Numbered from the stretch's first letter, positions 18,458-28,155 are shown. The stretch is DNA of 57,994 bases from Tolumonas sp. (GCA_028683735.1 JAQUHG010000001.1:1-57994), one strand, 5' to 3'. Numbers and translations are program-made. Notes: a model not told the origin generated them from the letters alone.

Positions 18458-19483
18458 GTGTTGAGCTGGCGCAAGGTGGTGGGTTCGTTAGTGCTGTTGC
18501 TCTGTATAACAGCAGGTATTTTTTATCTTCAAAAACCACCCTCTGTCATGGTTATACACCCCACTCGAGGTCAGGCAATAGAGGCGGTATATGCCACAGG
18601 CACCGTGGAATCGAGCATTACGATCCGTATTGCGGCTGAACGGGCCGCCCGTTTGATCGCATTGTTAGCAGATGAAGGCATCGCCGTAAAAACAGGTCAA
18701 CCCCTCGCCCGGTTTGATGATGCGGAATTACAAGCCAACTTGCAGGAAATGCGCATTCGCCAGCGCAATGCTGAACAACATGTTTCCCGTATGGAAAAGT
18801 TATATCAACGCGGTGCCACCAGTATCGAATTATTGGAACAGGCGCGAGCCGATGCCGATGCAGCCAGAGCGGTTACCCAACGTTTTCAGGCACAGGTTAA
18901 TTCACTGACGTTAATCAGCCCGGTTGATGGAGAAATCATTCGTCGTGATGGTGAGGTCGGCGATTACATTCCGGTTAATCAGCCCGTATTTTATCTTCGC
19001 AAAACCAATACCCCGCTGCGGTTAGTGGTCGATGTTGATGAAGAGGATATTCCTGCCGTTAAACCCGCTCAGCCGGTGTTGATCACCACCGATGCATTTT
19101 CAGGGCAGGTATTCCATGCCACCGTTTCCGATATCACGCCGAAAGGGGATGCGGTGACTCGCAGTTATCGGGTACGAGTCATCTTACCTGCCAGCGTACC
19201 GTTTTTAATTGGCATGACGGCAGAAGCCAACATCATTACGGCGCAGCGAGATAATGCACTATTGATCCCTAACTCGGCGCTTATCAATAACTCAGTCTGG
19301 CTGTTCAAAGCAGGTAAAGCCGTGCAGCAACCCGTGAAGATCGGAGCAAAAAATACCGATAAAACAGAAATAACAGAAGGACTTTCTGAGCAGGATCTGC
19401 TCATTGTAGACCCGCCACTCTCTTTAAAAGCAAACCAACCCGTTAATGCCAAATTACCGGAAAAAGCAGGAGCACAGTCATGA
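18458..19483 (+). CDS. Membrane-fusion (HlyD/MacA-like) periplasmic adaptor
   Basis: A 341-residue inner-membrane-anchored adaptor of an ABC exporter. One N-terminal membrane helix (about residues 7-24) is followed by the first biotinyl-lipoyl half (ATGTVESSITIRIAAERAAR). A short coiled-coil hairpin covers about 85-150 (LQEMRIRQRNAEQHVSRMEK). The second lipoyl half has LISPVDGEIIRRDGEVGDYI, and beta-barrel segments run to the C terminus. The start is a GTG after AGGGG. It opens the operon and overlaps the FtsX-like gene by four bases. The closest concept is MacA/DevB; the cargo is unknown. Confidence 0.87.
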   Translation: MLSWRKVVGSLVLLLCITAGIFYLQKPPSVMVIHPTRGQAIEAVYATGTVESSITIRIAAERAARLIALLADEGIAVKTGQPLARFDDAELQANLQEMRIRQRNAEQHVSRMEKLYQRGATSIELLEQARADADAARAVTQRFQAQVNSLTLISPVDGEIIRRDGEVGDYIPVNQPVFYLRKTNTPLRLVVDVDEEDIPAVKPAQPVLITTDAFSGQVFHATVSDITPKGDAVTRSYRVRVILPASVPFLIGMTAEANIITAQRDNALLIPNSALINNSVWLFKAGKAVQQPVKIGAKNTDKTEITEGLSEQDLLIVDPPLSLKANQPVNAKLPEKAGAQS

Positions 19484-20724
19484 GCCTTGCCGCTTCAATC
19501 GCGATCAGCCACTTGTTATCGCGGCGGCGGCAAACCATTGTCTCTGTGCTTGGCATTACCTTAGGCGTCTCATTTTTTCTCGCAATTTCAGCCATGATGC
19601 GCGGTTCCGAAAACGACTTCATGCAACGGTTAGTCGATAACTCACCGCATGTCACCGTGTATGATGAATATCGCAACCCACGCCAGCAGCCGGTCCAAAT
19701 CGCCTTCCCTTCCGCCATCGCCGATATTCATGGCATGAAGCCACGCACCGAGCTGCGTGGTATCCGGCAGTATAAAGAGAAATTAGCGTTAATTGCCCGT
19801 CGTACTGATTTACAGATCGCGGCGGTATTACAAGGACAGGTGATCGCGTCATTTGCCGGTATGACGCGCGGGGTTTCGATCACGGGTATAAAACCGGAAC
19901 AGATGAAAAATGTCAGCCGGATAGAACATTATTTTGTGACTGGCTCGCTCGAAAGCCTGTCGGCGAACCCCAACGGCATCATTATTGGCGTCGGTCTGGC
20001 CGATAAATTCCAACTTAAAATGGGTGATAAACTTTCCATCACATCACCTTCCGGGACGATACATCTGATGAAAATTGTCGGGTTATTTAATACCGGCACC
20101 ACTAACTACGATGAATCACAAACCTTTGCATTATTGAATCGGGTGCAAAACCTGTTGGAACGCCCGAATGTCGCCAATCGGTTTATCTTAAAACTGCAAA
20201 ACCCACAGCAATCCGCGGTGGTTGCCCACCAAATTGAACGGGAACTCGGTTATAAAACCCAATCGTGGCAGGAAGCCAGTCAGGATCTGATGAATCTGGT
20301 GCTGATCCGCAATCTGATCATGTATAGCGTGGTCAGTGCCATTTTACTCGTCGCTTCGTTCGGTATTTATAACGTCATCTCAACCGTCGTACTGGAAAAA
20401 ACTAAAGATATCGCCATCTTGAAATCGATCGGTTTTGAGGCCCGCGATATTGAGCGGATATTTCTGATTGAAGGCGCCATTCTGGGTTTGATCGGCAGCA
20501 TTTCTGGTTCGGTGGTCGGCCTGTCGTTTATGTATGGCTTGAGCCGGATTGCAATTAAAAGCCCGTTTAATACGACTCGCGCCTTCTTACCCATAGATTG
20601 GAGCACTGACCAGATCTTGATTGCCATCGCCTTTGCAATGCTATCGGCTTTATTTGCAGCCTGGTTACCCGCACGTAAAGGCGGCCGCGTCCGGCCAGTC
20701 GATATTCTGCGGGGTGCCGAATGA
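19480..20724 (+). CDS. FtsX-family ABC permease (LolC/LolE/DevC-like)
   Basis: A 414-residue permease. One membrane helix lies near residues 18-40, a large periplasmic MacB-type core domain follows (about 45-275, including GIIIGVGLADKFQLKMGDKL), and three C-terminal helices form the FtsX domain (about 285-405, with VVLEKTKDIAILKSIGFEARDI). This 1+3 topology and the coupling-helix sequence are typical of LolCE, MacB and DevC. It has no fused ATPase; the next gene supplies it. Stop and start codons overlap by four bases on both sides. Envelope lipid, lipoprotein or small-molecule export is possible. Confidence 0.87.
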   Translation: MSLAASIAISHLLSRRRQTIVSVLGITLGVSFFLAISAMMRGSENDFMQRLVDNSPHVTVYDEYRNPRQQPVQIAFPSAIADIHGMKPRTELRGIRQYKEKLALIARRTDLQIAAVLQGQVIASFAGMTRGVSITGIKPEQMKNVSRIEHYFVTGSLESLSANPNGIIIGVGLADKFQLKMGDKLSITSPSGTIHLMKIVGLFNTGTTNYDESQTFALLNRVQNLLERPNVANRFILKLQNPQQSAVVAHQIERELGYKTQSWQEASQDLMNLVLIRNLIMYSVVSAILLVASFGIYNVISTVVLEKTKDIAILKSIGFEARDIERIFLIEGAILGLIGSISGSVVGLSFMYGLSRIAIKSPFNTTRAFLPIDWSTDQILIAIAFAMLSALFAAWLPARKGGRVRPVDILRGAE

Positions 20725-21395
20725 AAAATGTCCTGCGCACGGAAAAACTAACCCGGATCTTACCCAATGAAATACCGGTGACGCTGGTTCAGGATATTGA
20801 TATTACGATCGGGCAAAGCGAGTTCGTGGCGATCATGGGCCCTTCCGGTTCGGGTAAATCGTCTCTGCTTTATCTGCTTGGTCTGCTTGATTCGCCTACT
20901 TCCGGCAAATTATGGTTGGATGAAGAAGAAACCAGCCAGTTTAGTGATAACCAACTGGCTCGGATCCGACTACAGCGAATTGGTTTTGTATTTCAGTTTC
21001 ATTTCCTGTTGGCAGAGTTTTCCTCGCTGGAAAATGTCATGTTACCGATGCGAAAACTGGGTCAGCTTTCTGAACTACAGGCAAAAGTGAAAGCAAGCCA
21101 GTTGCTGGAAAATCTGGGCATGCAAGACCACCAGCACAAATTACCCAGTCAGCTTTCCGGCGGGCAACGACAACGGGTAGCGATTGCCCGGGCACTCGCG
21201 AATGATCCGGTGCTGATTTTGGCCGATGAGCCAACGGGCGCTTTAGATACCAAATCGAGCGTGAATGTCCGCAGCATATTGCATGATCTTTCCCAAAATC
21301 ATCAGTGCGCGATTATTGCCGTAACTCACGACGCTGAATTTGCCAAAGTGGCTGATCGGCAGATCCATTTAGTCGATGGGCGATTGGTACCATGA
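20721..21395 (+). CDS. ABC transporter ATPase, LolD/MacB-like
   Basis: A 224-residue single-domain ATPase. Walker A is [15 protein letters not shown], the Q-loop lies in [21 protein letters not shown], the signature is [15 protein letters not shown], Walker B is [14 protein letters not shown] and the switch is AVTHD. The [19 protein letters not shown] block is characteristic of the LolD/MacB/FtsE class that powers FtsX-type permeases. It overlaps both neighbours by four bases (ATGA), which implies coupled translation with the permease before it and the MlaE-like gene after it. Confidence 0.92.
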   Translation: MKNVLRTEKLTRILPNEIPVTLVQDIDITIGQSEFVAIMGPSGSGKSSLLYLLGLLDSPTSGKLWLDEEETSQFSDNQLARIRLQRIGFVFQFHFLLAEFSSLENVMLPMRKLGQLSELQAKVKASQLLENLGMQDHQHKLPSQLSGGQRQRVAIARALANDPVLILADEPTGALDTKSSVNVRSILHDLSQNHQCAIIAVTHDAEFAKVADRQIHLVDGRLVP

Positions 21396-22558
21396 TGATA
21401 GAAAATTCAAGTTCAATGCCATCTCACTCGCCCGGTTCACTGTCGTTACAGCAAGACGCACCCTCTTCGTTACTGCTAATTAGTGGTGATTGGACACTTC
21501 CTCATTATGCAAGGTTACAGAAACAAATCGCGCCTCATCACAACCAACTCAATGACAATCTGCAAATCAGTTGGGATGCGCTTGGTGCACTGGATACAGC
21601 CGGTGCCACACTGATCATCGAACTCATCGGGCCTGCTCGTTTGCAACAGTTGACGGAAAATAACACCCCGCTGTCTGCCGAACGCTTAGCATTGTTACTG
21701 TGTGTGGCGCGCGCGTTAGACACGATGACAGATAAAGACACGGAGCCGAAAAGCTCGATCATTAATGACCTATTAACCCACATCGGTAAAACAACAGAAC
21801 AAATAGGTAAGCAGCAAATTGACCTGCTGGGTTTTATTGGTCTCACCGTTGAAACGCTTATCACAACCGTTCTCAGACCCCGACGCTGGCGGATAACCTC
21901 ATTAATTGCTCATATTGAACAAACCGGTTTTAACGCGATCCCGATTATTGCCCTGCTCACTTTTTTAGTCGGTGCGGTCGTCGCATTTCTTGGTGCAACG
22001 GTATTAACGGATTTCGGTGCCAGCATCTACACCGTGGATCTGGTTGCGTTCGCTTTTCTGCGGGAATTTGGCGTGTTGCTGACCGCCATACTGATGGCCG
22101 GACGAACCGCCAGTGCATTTACCGCACAAATTGGCTCAATGAAAGCCAACGAAGAGATCGATGCAATACGGGCTTTGGGGTTAAACCCTATTGAACTGCT
22201 GGTGCTTCCCAGAGTATTCGCGATGTTGATCAGCTTGCCGCTCCTCACCTTTATTGCGATTTGTTGCGGCATGCTGGGTGGTGCCGTTGTTTGCTCACTG
22301 ACATTAGATATCTCTCCTACCCTATTCCTGACTATTTTACAGCGCGATATCAGTCTTAATCATTTTCTGGTCGGAATCGGTAAAGCACCGCTGTTTGCCT
22401 TCATTGTGGCGGTGATCGGCTGTCTGGAAGGATTTAAAGTGGCTGGCAGTGCACAATCTGTCGGTGAGCACACAATATCCAGCGTCGTACAATCTATCTT
22501 TATGGTGATCCTGTTAGATGCACTTGCCGCATTATTCTTTATGGAGATGAGCTGGTGA
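21392..22558 (+). CDS. MlaE-family permease with N-terminal STAS (MlaB-like) domain
   Basis: A 388-residue fusion. Residues about 20-115 resemble a STAS domain (LLISGDWTLPHYARLQKQI, SWDALGALDTAGATLIIELI), the role MlaB plays as a separate protein in E. coli. Residues about 130-388 are the MlaE permease, with GFNAIPIIALLTFLVGAVVA, GASIYTVDLVAFAFLREFGV, LMAGRTASAFTAQIGSMK and DAIRALGLNPIELLVLPR. It should form the inner-membrane core of a phospholipid-type MCE transporter with the next three gene products. The stop overlaps the following GTG start by four bases. Confidence 0.92.
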   Translation: MMIENSSSMPSHSPGSLSLQQDAPSSLLLISGDWTLPHYARLQKQIAPHHNQLNDNLQISWDALGALDTAGATLIIELIGPARLQQLTENNTPLSAERLALLLCVARALDTMTDKDTEPKSSIINDLLTHIGKTTEQIGKQQIDLLGFIGLTVETLITTVLRPRRWRITSLIAHIEQTGFNAIPIIALLTFLVGAVVAFLGATVLTDFGASIYTVDLVAFAFLREFGVLLTAILMAGRTASAFTAQIGSMKANEEIDAIRALGLNPIELLVLPRVFAMLISLPLLTFIAICCGMLGGAVVCSLTLDISPTLFLTILQRDISLNHFLVGIGKAPLFAFIVAVIGCLEGFKVAGSAQSVGEHTISSVVQSIFMVILLDALAALFFMEMSW

Positions 22559-23334
22559 CACAGACAGAACAGCCACTTATTCAGGTTCGCGGGTTACTTA
22601 ATCGCTTTGGTAGCCAGATTGTGCATGAAAATCTCGATCTGGATGTTTCCCGTGGTGAAATACTGGGCGTGGTTGGTGGTTCCGGCACCGGAAAATCGGT
22701 GCTGCTGCGCAGCATTGTGGGTCTGCACAATCCCAATGCCGGTAATATTCAGCTCTTTGGTGAACAGCTGAATGTGCTCTCTGCAGAGAATCGTTCACAG
22801 TTAGAGCAACGCTTTGGCATTTTATTTCAGCAAGGCGCCTTATTTACCTCGCTCACGGTGCTGGAAAACACCGCCCTGCCGCTGATTGAACATACCACCC
22901 TCAACCGTGCCGATGCAGAACATTTAGCCAGAATGAAATTGGCGCTGGTGGGCTTAACCCCAGATGCTTATCGGAAATATCCTGATGAATTATCCGGTGG
23001 CATGATTAAACGTGCCGCATTGGCGCGCGCATTAGCACTTGACCCTGAAATTTTGTTCCTTGATGAGCCGACAGCTGGTTTAGATCCGATTAGTGCGGCT
23101 GCATTCGACCAACTGCTCCTCACCTTACGCGATGCATTGGGGTTTACCGTTTTTTTAGTTACTCATGATCTTGATACGCTCTATACCATCTGCGACCGCG
23201 TGGCCGTGCTGGCACAAAAACGGGTGTTGATCGCCGACACACTTGAGGCTGTCGCAGCAATGGAGGATCCCTGGATACAAGACTATTTCCACGGCCCCCG
23301 CGGGCGGGCAGTGAAACAAATATACCCAAAGTAA
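22555..23334 (+). CDS. MlaF-family ATPase of the MCE lipid transporter
   Basis: A 259-residue ATPase. Walker A is GGSGTGKSVLLRSIVGL, the Q-loop is FGILFQQGALFTSLTVLEN, the signature is LSGGMIKRAALARAL, Walker B is ILFLDEPTAGLDPI and the switch is LVTHDLDTLY. The GTGKS Walker A and SGGM signature are typical of MlaF rather than LolD. It begins at a GTG. The final codons (Tyr-Pro-Lys-stop) are contributed by the left end of an ERIC repeat, so the native C terminus was probably altered when the repeat arrived. Confidence 0.93.
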   Translation: MTQTEQPLIQVRGLLNRFGSQIVHENLDLDVSRGEILGVVGGSGTGKSVLLRSIVGLHNPNAGNIQLFGEQLNVLSAENRSQLEQRFGILFQQGALFTSLTVLENTALPLIEHTTLNRADAEHLARMKLALVGLTPDAYRKYPDELSGGMIKRAALARALALDPEILFLDEPTAGLDPISAAAFDQLLLTLRDALGFTVFLVTHDLDTLYTICDRVAVLAQKRVLIADTLEAVAAMEDPWIQDYFHGPRGRAVKQIYPK

Positions 23335-23448
23335 TTGGAGCTGCAGCAAGGCGACAAGAGAGCGAATCCCCATGAACATAGATAGACTATGTGATTGGGG
23401 TGAGAGAACGCAGTCAACGCAGCTGCAACTTCAAGTACGAAGGGTATA
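23321..23448. repeat. ERIC-type intergenic repeat, full length
   Basis: A 128-bp imperfect palindrome running from TATACCCAAAGTAATTGGAG to a right end ACGAAGGGTATA. The centre holds GCGAATCCCC and GTGATTGGGGTGAG, matching the conserved core of enterobacterial repetitive intergenic consensus elements as I know it. It lies within the transport operon, overlaps the last 14 bases of the ATPase gene and supplies its TAA. In mRNA it can fold into a long hairpin. Confidence 0.85.
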
Positions 23449-23476
23449 GCCGGAACACAGCAGGAGTAAGTCTGAG

Positions 23477-24415
23477 ATGGAAACCCGAGCTCATCATGTA
23501 TTGATTGGTTTGTTTCTCGTTATAGCCATAGCAGGAATATTGCTGTTTTCACTCTGGTTGGGCAAATCCAGTTCTAAACAGGAACTGGTCTATTACGACA
23601 TACTGTTTAATGAAGAAGTGAGTGGCCTGACCGCGGGCAGCCCGGTGGAGTTCAGCGGTATCAAAGTGGGTGAAGTCGAAAGTTTGCAACTCGACCAGCA
23701 AGATCCACGCAAAGTATGGGCACATATTCGCCTGTCAGGAAAAACACCGGTTAAGCAAGATACGCATGCTCGTTTGGCCTTAGCCAATATCACTGGGAGT
23801 GCCTTGATCCGCTTGTTTGGCGGCGCACCTGATAGTCCTATATTACAAGGTGTTGATGGTAAAAATGCCATAATTGTTGCAGATCCATCCCCCATCAGCC
23901 GTTTTTTGGCGAATGGTGAGAATCTGATGGAAAATATCAACAATCTGGCCAGTAATCTTAATAAGGTGATTTCTGATGAGAATGTACTTAGCCTCAGCCA
24001 AACACTCTCTCATTTAGAACAAGTCACCGGTGTGTTCGCCACACACCGCAACGATCTGGCTGAAACAATCCTGCAAGTCAGAACGCTGAGTCAACAAGCC
24101 AGCGCCGCTATGAACGATATATCCCATCTCACAACGAATGCCAACAGGCTGCTTGATGATCAAGGGCGACAGGTACTGAACAATGCAGCTCTATCGATGG
24201 CTAATTTAAAACGTGTTACCCACCAATTAGAACAGCTACTCAGTAACAATCAGGCGCCGCTCCAAAATGGCATGCAAAGCCTCAACAATCTTGGCCCCGC
24301 CTTGCAGGAATTACGTGCAGCACTGAGTTCATTGAACCGGTTAAGTCATCGTCTTGAAGAAGATCCGTCCGGTTTTTTACTCGATAGAGAGAAAAAGCAG
24401 GAGTTTCAGCCATGA
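23477..24415 (+). CDS. MlaD-family MCE-domain protein
   Basis: A 312-residue periplasmic protein anchored by one N-terminal helix (about residues 7-28). The MCE domain follows (YDILFNEEVSGLTAGSPVEF, FSGIKVGEVESLQL, to LANITGSALIRLFGG, about 40-115), then a long helical, coiled-coil-like tail rich in Asn, Leu and Gln (about 155-300). E. coli MlaD is near 183 residues and lacks such a tail; long helical tails are seen in PqiB, LetB and Mce-type proteins that bridge the periplasm. It probably forms a hexameric lipid tunnel. AGGAG precedes the ATG. Confidence 0.9.
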   Translation: METRAHHVLIGLFLVIAIAGILLFSLWLGKSSSKQELVYYDILFNEEVSGLTAGSPVEFSGIKVGEVESLQLDQQDPRKVWAHIRLSGKTPVKQDTHARLALANITGSALIRLFGGAPDSPILQGVDGKNAIIVADPSPISRFLANGENLMENINNLASNLNKVISDENVLSLSQTLSHLEQVTGVFATHRNDLAETILQVRTLSQQASAAMNDISHLTTNANRLLDDQGRQVLNNAALSMANLKRVTHQLEQLLSNNQAPLQNGMQSLNNLGPALQELRAALSSLNRLSHRLEEDPSGFLLDREKKQEFQP

Positions 24416-25026
24416 CCATTCACGTCAAACGATTCCCTCACATCAGTTCACTGTTACTGGCCTGCTTACTCAGTGCCTGTTCTCTGCTACCCGCTTCGGA
24501 GCAAGTACAGATTTATCGTCTACCGGCCATCACATCCGCACATCATCAGGCAGAAAAACTGAACTGGTCATTGCGGCTAATGACCCCTCATGCCAATCAG
24601 ACACTTGATAGCGTGCGGATTGCCGTTATTCCTGAAAGGAACCTGATCAGCAATTACAAAGGCATACGCTGGAGTGATCGGGCACCGATCCTGTTACGAG
24701 ATCGGTTACTCGATGCATTTCAAACTGACGGGCGGATCCAAACCATCACCAGCGACACCAGTACTTTCAATGTGGATGTAGAACTAACCAGTGAACTGTC
24801 GGCTTTTCAAAGTGAATATCGCAACGGCAAACCCGAAATACGGATCATACTGGATATGCATTTGATCAACTCACAAAGTCAGCAAGTTGTAGCAAGCCAT
24901 CGATTCGACGTTCGTCAAATAAGTAAAAATAGTGATGCGAAATCGGTCATTCAAGCCTTTGGGCTGGCTTGTGATAACTTGAGTCGTGAAGTGGTCGACT
25001 GGACGCTCAACAGCAAGCGACCGTAG
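24412..25026 (+). CDS. PqiC/YmbA-like outer-membrane lipoprotein (ABC-type transport auxiliary)
   Basis: A 204-residue lipoprotein. The signal peptide ends at a lipobox, LLSAC, with Cys23. The residue after Cys is Ser, consistent with outer-membrane sorting. The body resembles the DUF330/ABC_trans_aux family, with IYRLPAIT, LDSVRIAVIPERNLISNYKG and WSDRAPILLRDRLLDAFQTDGRI. Such proteins (PqiC, YmbA) contact MCE proteins at the outer membrane and would complete the trans-envelope path of this operon. It overlaps the MCE gene by four bases and is the last gene before a terminator. Confidence 0.88.
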   Translation: MTIHVKRFPHISSLLLACLLSACSLLPASEQVQIYRLPAITSAHHQAEKLNWSLRLMTPHANQTLDSVRIAVIPERNLISNYKGIRWSDRAPILLRDRLLDAFQTDGRIQTITSDTSTFNVDVELTSELSAFQSEYRNGKPEIRIILDMHLINSQSQQVVASHRFDVRQISKNSDAKSVIQAFGLACDNLSREVVDWTLNSKRP

Positions 25027-25035
25027 TAGTTTATA

Positions 25036-25070
25036 AAAAACAGAGCTATTAAGATTAATTAGCTCTGTTT
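25036..25070. terminator. Terminator between convergent lipid-transport operon and chemoreceptor gene
   Basis: An 11-bp stem AAACAGAGCTA (25038-25048) with TAGCTCTGTTT (25060-25070). The A-run on the left and TTTAATAAG on the right let it work in both directions. Confidence 0.85.
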
Positions 25071-25083
25071 AATAAGATAAAAA

Positions 25084-26715
25084 CTAGTTCATCAATTTAT
25101 GCATAGTCTGGTGTAATTCAGATGAAATAGTATGTAATTGATGACTCGTTCCTTCAGTCACATTCGCATTATCCTGATTGTCAGTAGCAATATCTTTAAT
25201 CTCAATTAAGTTGCGTGAAATATCTTCAACGACCGATGTTTGCTCTTCAGCGGCTGTTGCTATCTGCTGAGTCATATCGTGAATTTCACTGATTGCTGTT
25301 GTAATTTGTTGCAACATATCACCCGCTTCCGTGACTTTTTCAACACTATCACCACTTAATAACCGACTACTCGCAATAGCCTGTACCGCATCTTTCGTTC
25401 CGCTTTGTACGGTCGTGATGATGGTATTAATTTCAGCCGTAGAATCTGCCGTACGTTTTGCCAATGTGCGAACTTCATCCGCAACAACCGCAAAGCCTCG
25501 CCCATGTTCACCAGCTCTCGCAGCTTCAATGGCCGCATTTAATGCGAGTAAATTAGTCTGATCAGCAATATTACGGATCACCTCTAATACCGTACTGATC
25601 CGGCGACTATCTTCATCTAACTGCTGAATAACACCGGCCGTATTTTCTATCTCGCCACTCATTCGGGTAATCATGGTGATGGTTGACTGCATCACCTGTT
25701 CACCCTCTTGTGCTGCGCGATCAGCTTGATTTGCAGCGACAGCGGCTGTCTCTGCACTATTCGCTACATCCTGAGCCGTGGCAGACATTTCATGCATTGC
25801 TGTCGCGACTAAATCAGTCCGTCCTAATTGATCGCGGGCACTGCCAGCCATAATACTGGCGGTGTTTTTCAGTTTTGAGCTGGATTGATCGAGCTGATCG
25901 ATACTTTGTTTCAGTTGGGTGAATGTACTAAATAAAGAATCGCGCAGGATATTAGCCGCTTTAGCCAATGAACCTAATTCATCCTGCCGTTGGATCTGGA
26001 AGCCACGTTCGAAATGACCCTGACTGAGTTGCGTTATATAACCAATCACGTCACGGACAGGATGAATAATTCGACGATTGATAAGCCAGATACCAAATAA
26101 AATCACCAAGACACTCGATGCAATAATAGTAACGATACCAATCAAAACGGCGCGATTAGCATGCTCACGAATAAGTAATGATTCTTTTTCGGCTTTTTCA
26201 TGTAACAACTTAACCAACGCAGACATTTTTTCACTCGCGCCACGGTCAATACCCGTTACCGCTTTGTCTCCTACAGTCGGATCAGCGCCAGCCGCTAAAA
26301 AAACATCTTTGCCTTTACGATATGCAACGCCTAATTGTGTATGTTCATCAAGCAGTTCTTTTATTTGAGAAACTAGTGCCGGATCGTTTTGATTTGTTGC
26401 CAATGTTTGTAATGCTGTCAATTGAGCATTAACTTTCGACTCCTGAGACTCAAACTGCTTCCAGTACTTATCCAGACTCTCCGGCTTTTTCCCCCGTAAC
26501 AGAACATTTTTCCATTCCTGTACCTGAATTTTAAATTCCAGATTTGCGGTATCTACCATTTGAGAGGACTTAAGCGTTCCAGACATCAGATCGCTATACG
26601 CGGTAACAGCCTGTGACAAATATCGGAAACAAAATAAAGCAATAAGAATGACGAGGAAGACGCTAGCTCCTTGCAACGTGAGCAATTGACTACGTAATGA
26701 ACGATTAATAGACAT
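25084..26715 (-). CDS. Methyl-accepting chemotaxis protein with periplasmic helical-bundle sensor
   Basis: A 543-residue transmembrane chemoreceptor. TM1 is near residues 13-33, a helical periplasmic ligand domain covers about 35-188 ([20 protein letters not shown]), TM2 is near 190-212 and HAMP near 213-265 ([20 protein letters not shown]). The cytoplasmic coiled-coil domain has the conserved hairpin tip [20 protein letters not shown], then [18 protein letters not shown]. There is no C-terminal NWETF-type CheR tether. The ligand is unknown. It is monocistronic and converges on the lipid-transport operon. Confidence 0.93.
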   Translation of the reverse strand: MSINRSLRSQLLTLQGASVFLVILIALFCFRYLSQAVTAYSDLMSGTLKSSQMVDTANLEFKIQVQEWKNVLLRGKKPESLDKYWKQFESQESKVNAQLTALQTLATNQNDPALVSQIKELLDEHTQLGVAYRKGKDVFLAAGADPTVGDKAVTGIDRGASEKMSALVKLLHEKAEKESLLIREHANRAVLIGIVTIIASSVLVILFGIWLINRRIIHPVRDVIGYITQLSQGHFERGFQIQRQDELGSLAKAANILRDSLFSTFTQLKQSIDQLDQSSSKLKNTASIMAGSARDQLGRTDLVATAMHEMSATAQDVANSAETAAVAANQADRAAQEGEQVMQSTITMITRMSGEIENTAGVIQQLDEDSRRISTVLEVIRNIADQTNLLALNAAIEAARAGEHGRGFAVVADEVRTLAKRTADSTAEINTIITTVQSGTKDAVQAIASSRLLSGDSVEKVTEAGDMLQQITTAISEIHDMTQQIATAAEEQTSVVEDISRNLIEIKDIATDNQDNANVTEGTSHQLHTISSELHQTMHKLMN

Positions 26716-26918
26716 AGGAAACTATGACCCTCTGGATTTGTAACTAAAATCTGATTTTAGACTATAGCACCAACTTCATTTATTACATTTTTATGACAAC
26801 AGTTTATTCCATTCAAACGATAGCTCGGAGAATAAGCATCAAGCAAAAACATCCGTCACTATAATTATGTTGGTGTAAAAATTATTGACTACAATTCATG
26901 ACTTAGCAGGGAATCACC

Positions 26919-28007
26919 ATGCTTGATCAGGTCACCGCTCGTTTTATTCGCCGTACGATTGTTGGCTTATTGTTAGGCGGTTTACTCATACTCGGTTATA
27001 TCGTACTGCAGCCTTTTATTGTTCCCGTTGCTTGGGCCATGATCATTGCCTATGCCACCTGGCCGCTCTTTTTGCTAATACGCAAATATATTCATCAGGG
27101 TAAAACACTGAGTGCACTACTCATGACACTCTTGCTCACGGCAGCATTCGTTTTACCAACATTGTGGATGCTTTCATTACTAAAAAACGAAGTGAGTTTG
27201 GTGTTTGTTGAGCTAAGTGCCCGATTGACACAAGCCCCGCCTGAACTGCCTAAATATATTCGTACATTGCCTTGGTTGGGGAATTGGCTAAACGATCTGT
27301 TTACCCAAATGACCGCTAACCCTGCAGTTTTTCAAGCTAAAGTCTCAACGTGGATTAGCGAAGGCTCAAATCAACTAATAACCGTTCTAGGCGACGTGGG
27401 GCGTAATGCTGCCAAGATGGGCTTTGCGCTGATCACACTCTTTTTCTTGTTTCGAGATGGCGACCATGTCTTGAGGCAAGTTCATCGGGTGTTATTTCGT
27501 TTTCTTGGTGCACGGATCGACAACTATCTGACTGCCGTCGGAGGCATGACGAAAGCCGTCGTTTGGGGGCTAATCGCCACCGCATTGGCACAAGGTTTTG
27601 TCGCGGGTATCGGATACTGGTGGACTGGAATTCCCGCCCCAATGCTGCTGGGAGCATTAACAGCGCTGGCTGCATTAATTCCATTCGGCGCCCCCTTTGT
27701 TTGGGTGACTGTATCGGTACTTTTATTAGCAGAAGGAAATTATCTTGATGGCATTATTCTGTTTTTATGGGGAACCTTAGCTGTCAGCTCCGTAGATAAT
27801 TTGGTTCGACCTATGGTGATCAGTAATGCAACCCGAATTCCTTTTTTACTGGTCATGTTTGGCGTACTTGGTGGATTAGCCGCATTCGGTCTAGTGGGGT
27901 TATTTCTTGGGCCAGTCATATTGGCGATATTAATAGCTGTGTGGCAGGAATGGCTGGAAGAATCTGAATTACAAACAACAGAGCCTCAAGATAAGAGCAA
28001 CGATTGA
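26919..28007 (+). CDS. AI-2E/PerM-family membrane protein, YdiK-like
   Basis: A 362-residue polytopic inner-membrane protein of the AI-2E transporter superfamily, closest in length and opening (LLLGGLLILGYIVLQPFIVP) to E. coli YdiK. About eight hydrophobic segments are visible. The characteristic C-terminal region includes GALTALAALIPFGAPFVWVT and SSVDNLVRPMVISN, then GLVGLFLGPVILAILIAVWQ. Family members have been linked to autoinducer-2 export (TqsA) or sodium/proton exchange; no specific substrate can be read here. The downstream hairpin is shared with the opposing tRNA gene. Confidence 0.88.
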   Translation: MLDQVTARFIRRTIVGLLLGGLLILGYIVLQPFIVPVAWAMIIAYATWPLFLLIRKYIHQGKTLSALLMTLLLTAAFVLPTLWMLSLLKNEVSLVFVELSARLTQAPPELPKYIRTLPWLGNWLNDLFTQMTANPAVFQAKVSTWISEGSNQLITVLGDVGRNAAKMGFALITLFFLFRDGDHVLRQVHRVLFRFLGARIDNYLTAVGGMTKAVVWGLIATALAQGFVAGIGYWWTGIPAPMLLGALTALAALIPFGAPFVWVTVSVLLLAEGNYLDGIILFLWGTLAVSSVDNLVRPMVISNATRIPFLLVMFGVLGGLAAFGLVGLFLGPVILAILIAVWQEWLEESELQTTEPQDKSND

Positions 28008-28032
28008 GACAATCAGAGGAAATTTGAGCAAT

Positions 28033-28061
28033 AAAAAAGGCCGCTTTAAAAGCGGCCTTTT
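28033..28061. terminator. Terminator of the first initiator-tRNA gene, also facing the PerM-family gene
   Basis: Arms AAAAGGCCGCTTT (28035-28047) and AAAGCGGCCTTTT (28049-28061) around a single base. The A-run on the left and T-run on the right support use in both directions. Confidence 0.88.
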
Positions 28062-28067
28062 CTGATT

Positions 28068-28144
<77 letters not shown>

Positions 28145-28155
28145 TCAGTGAGAGA

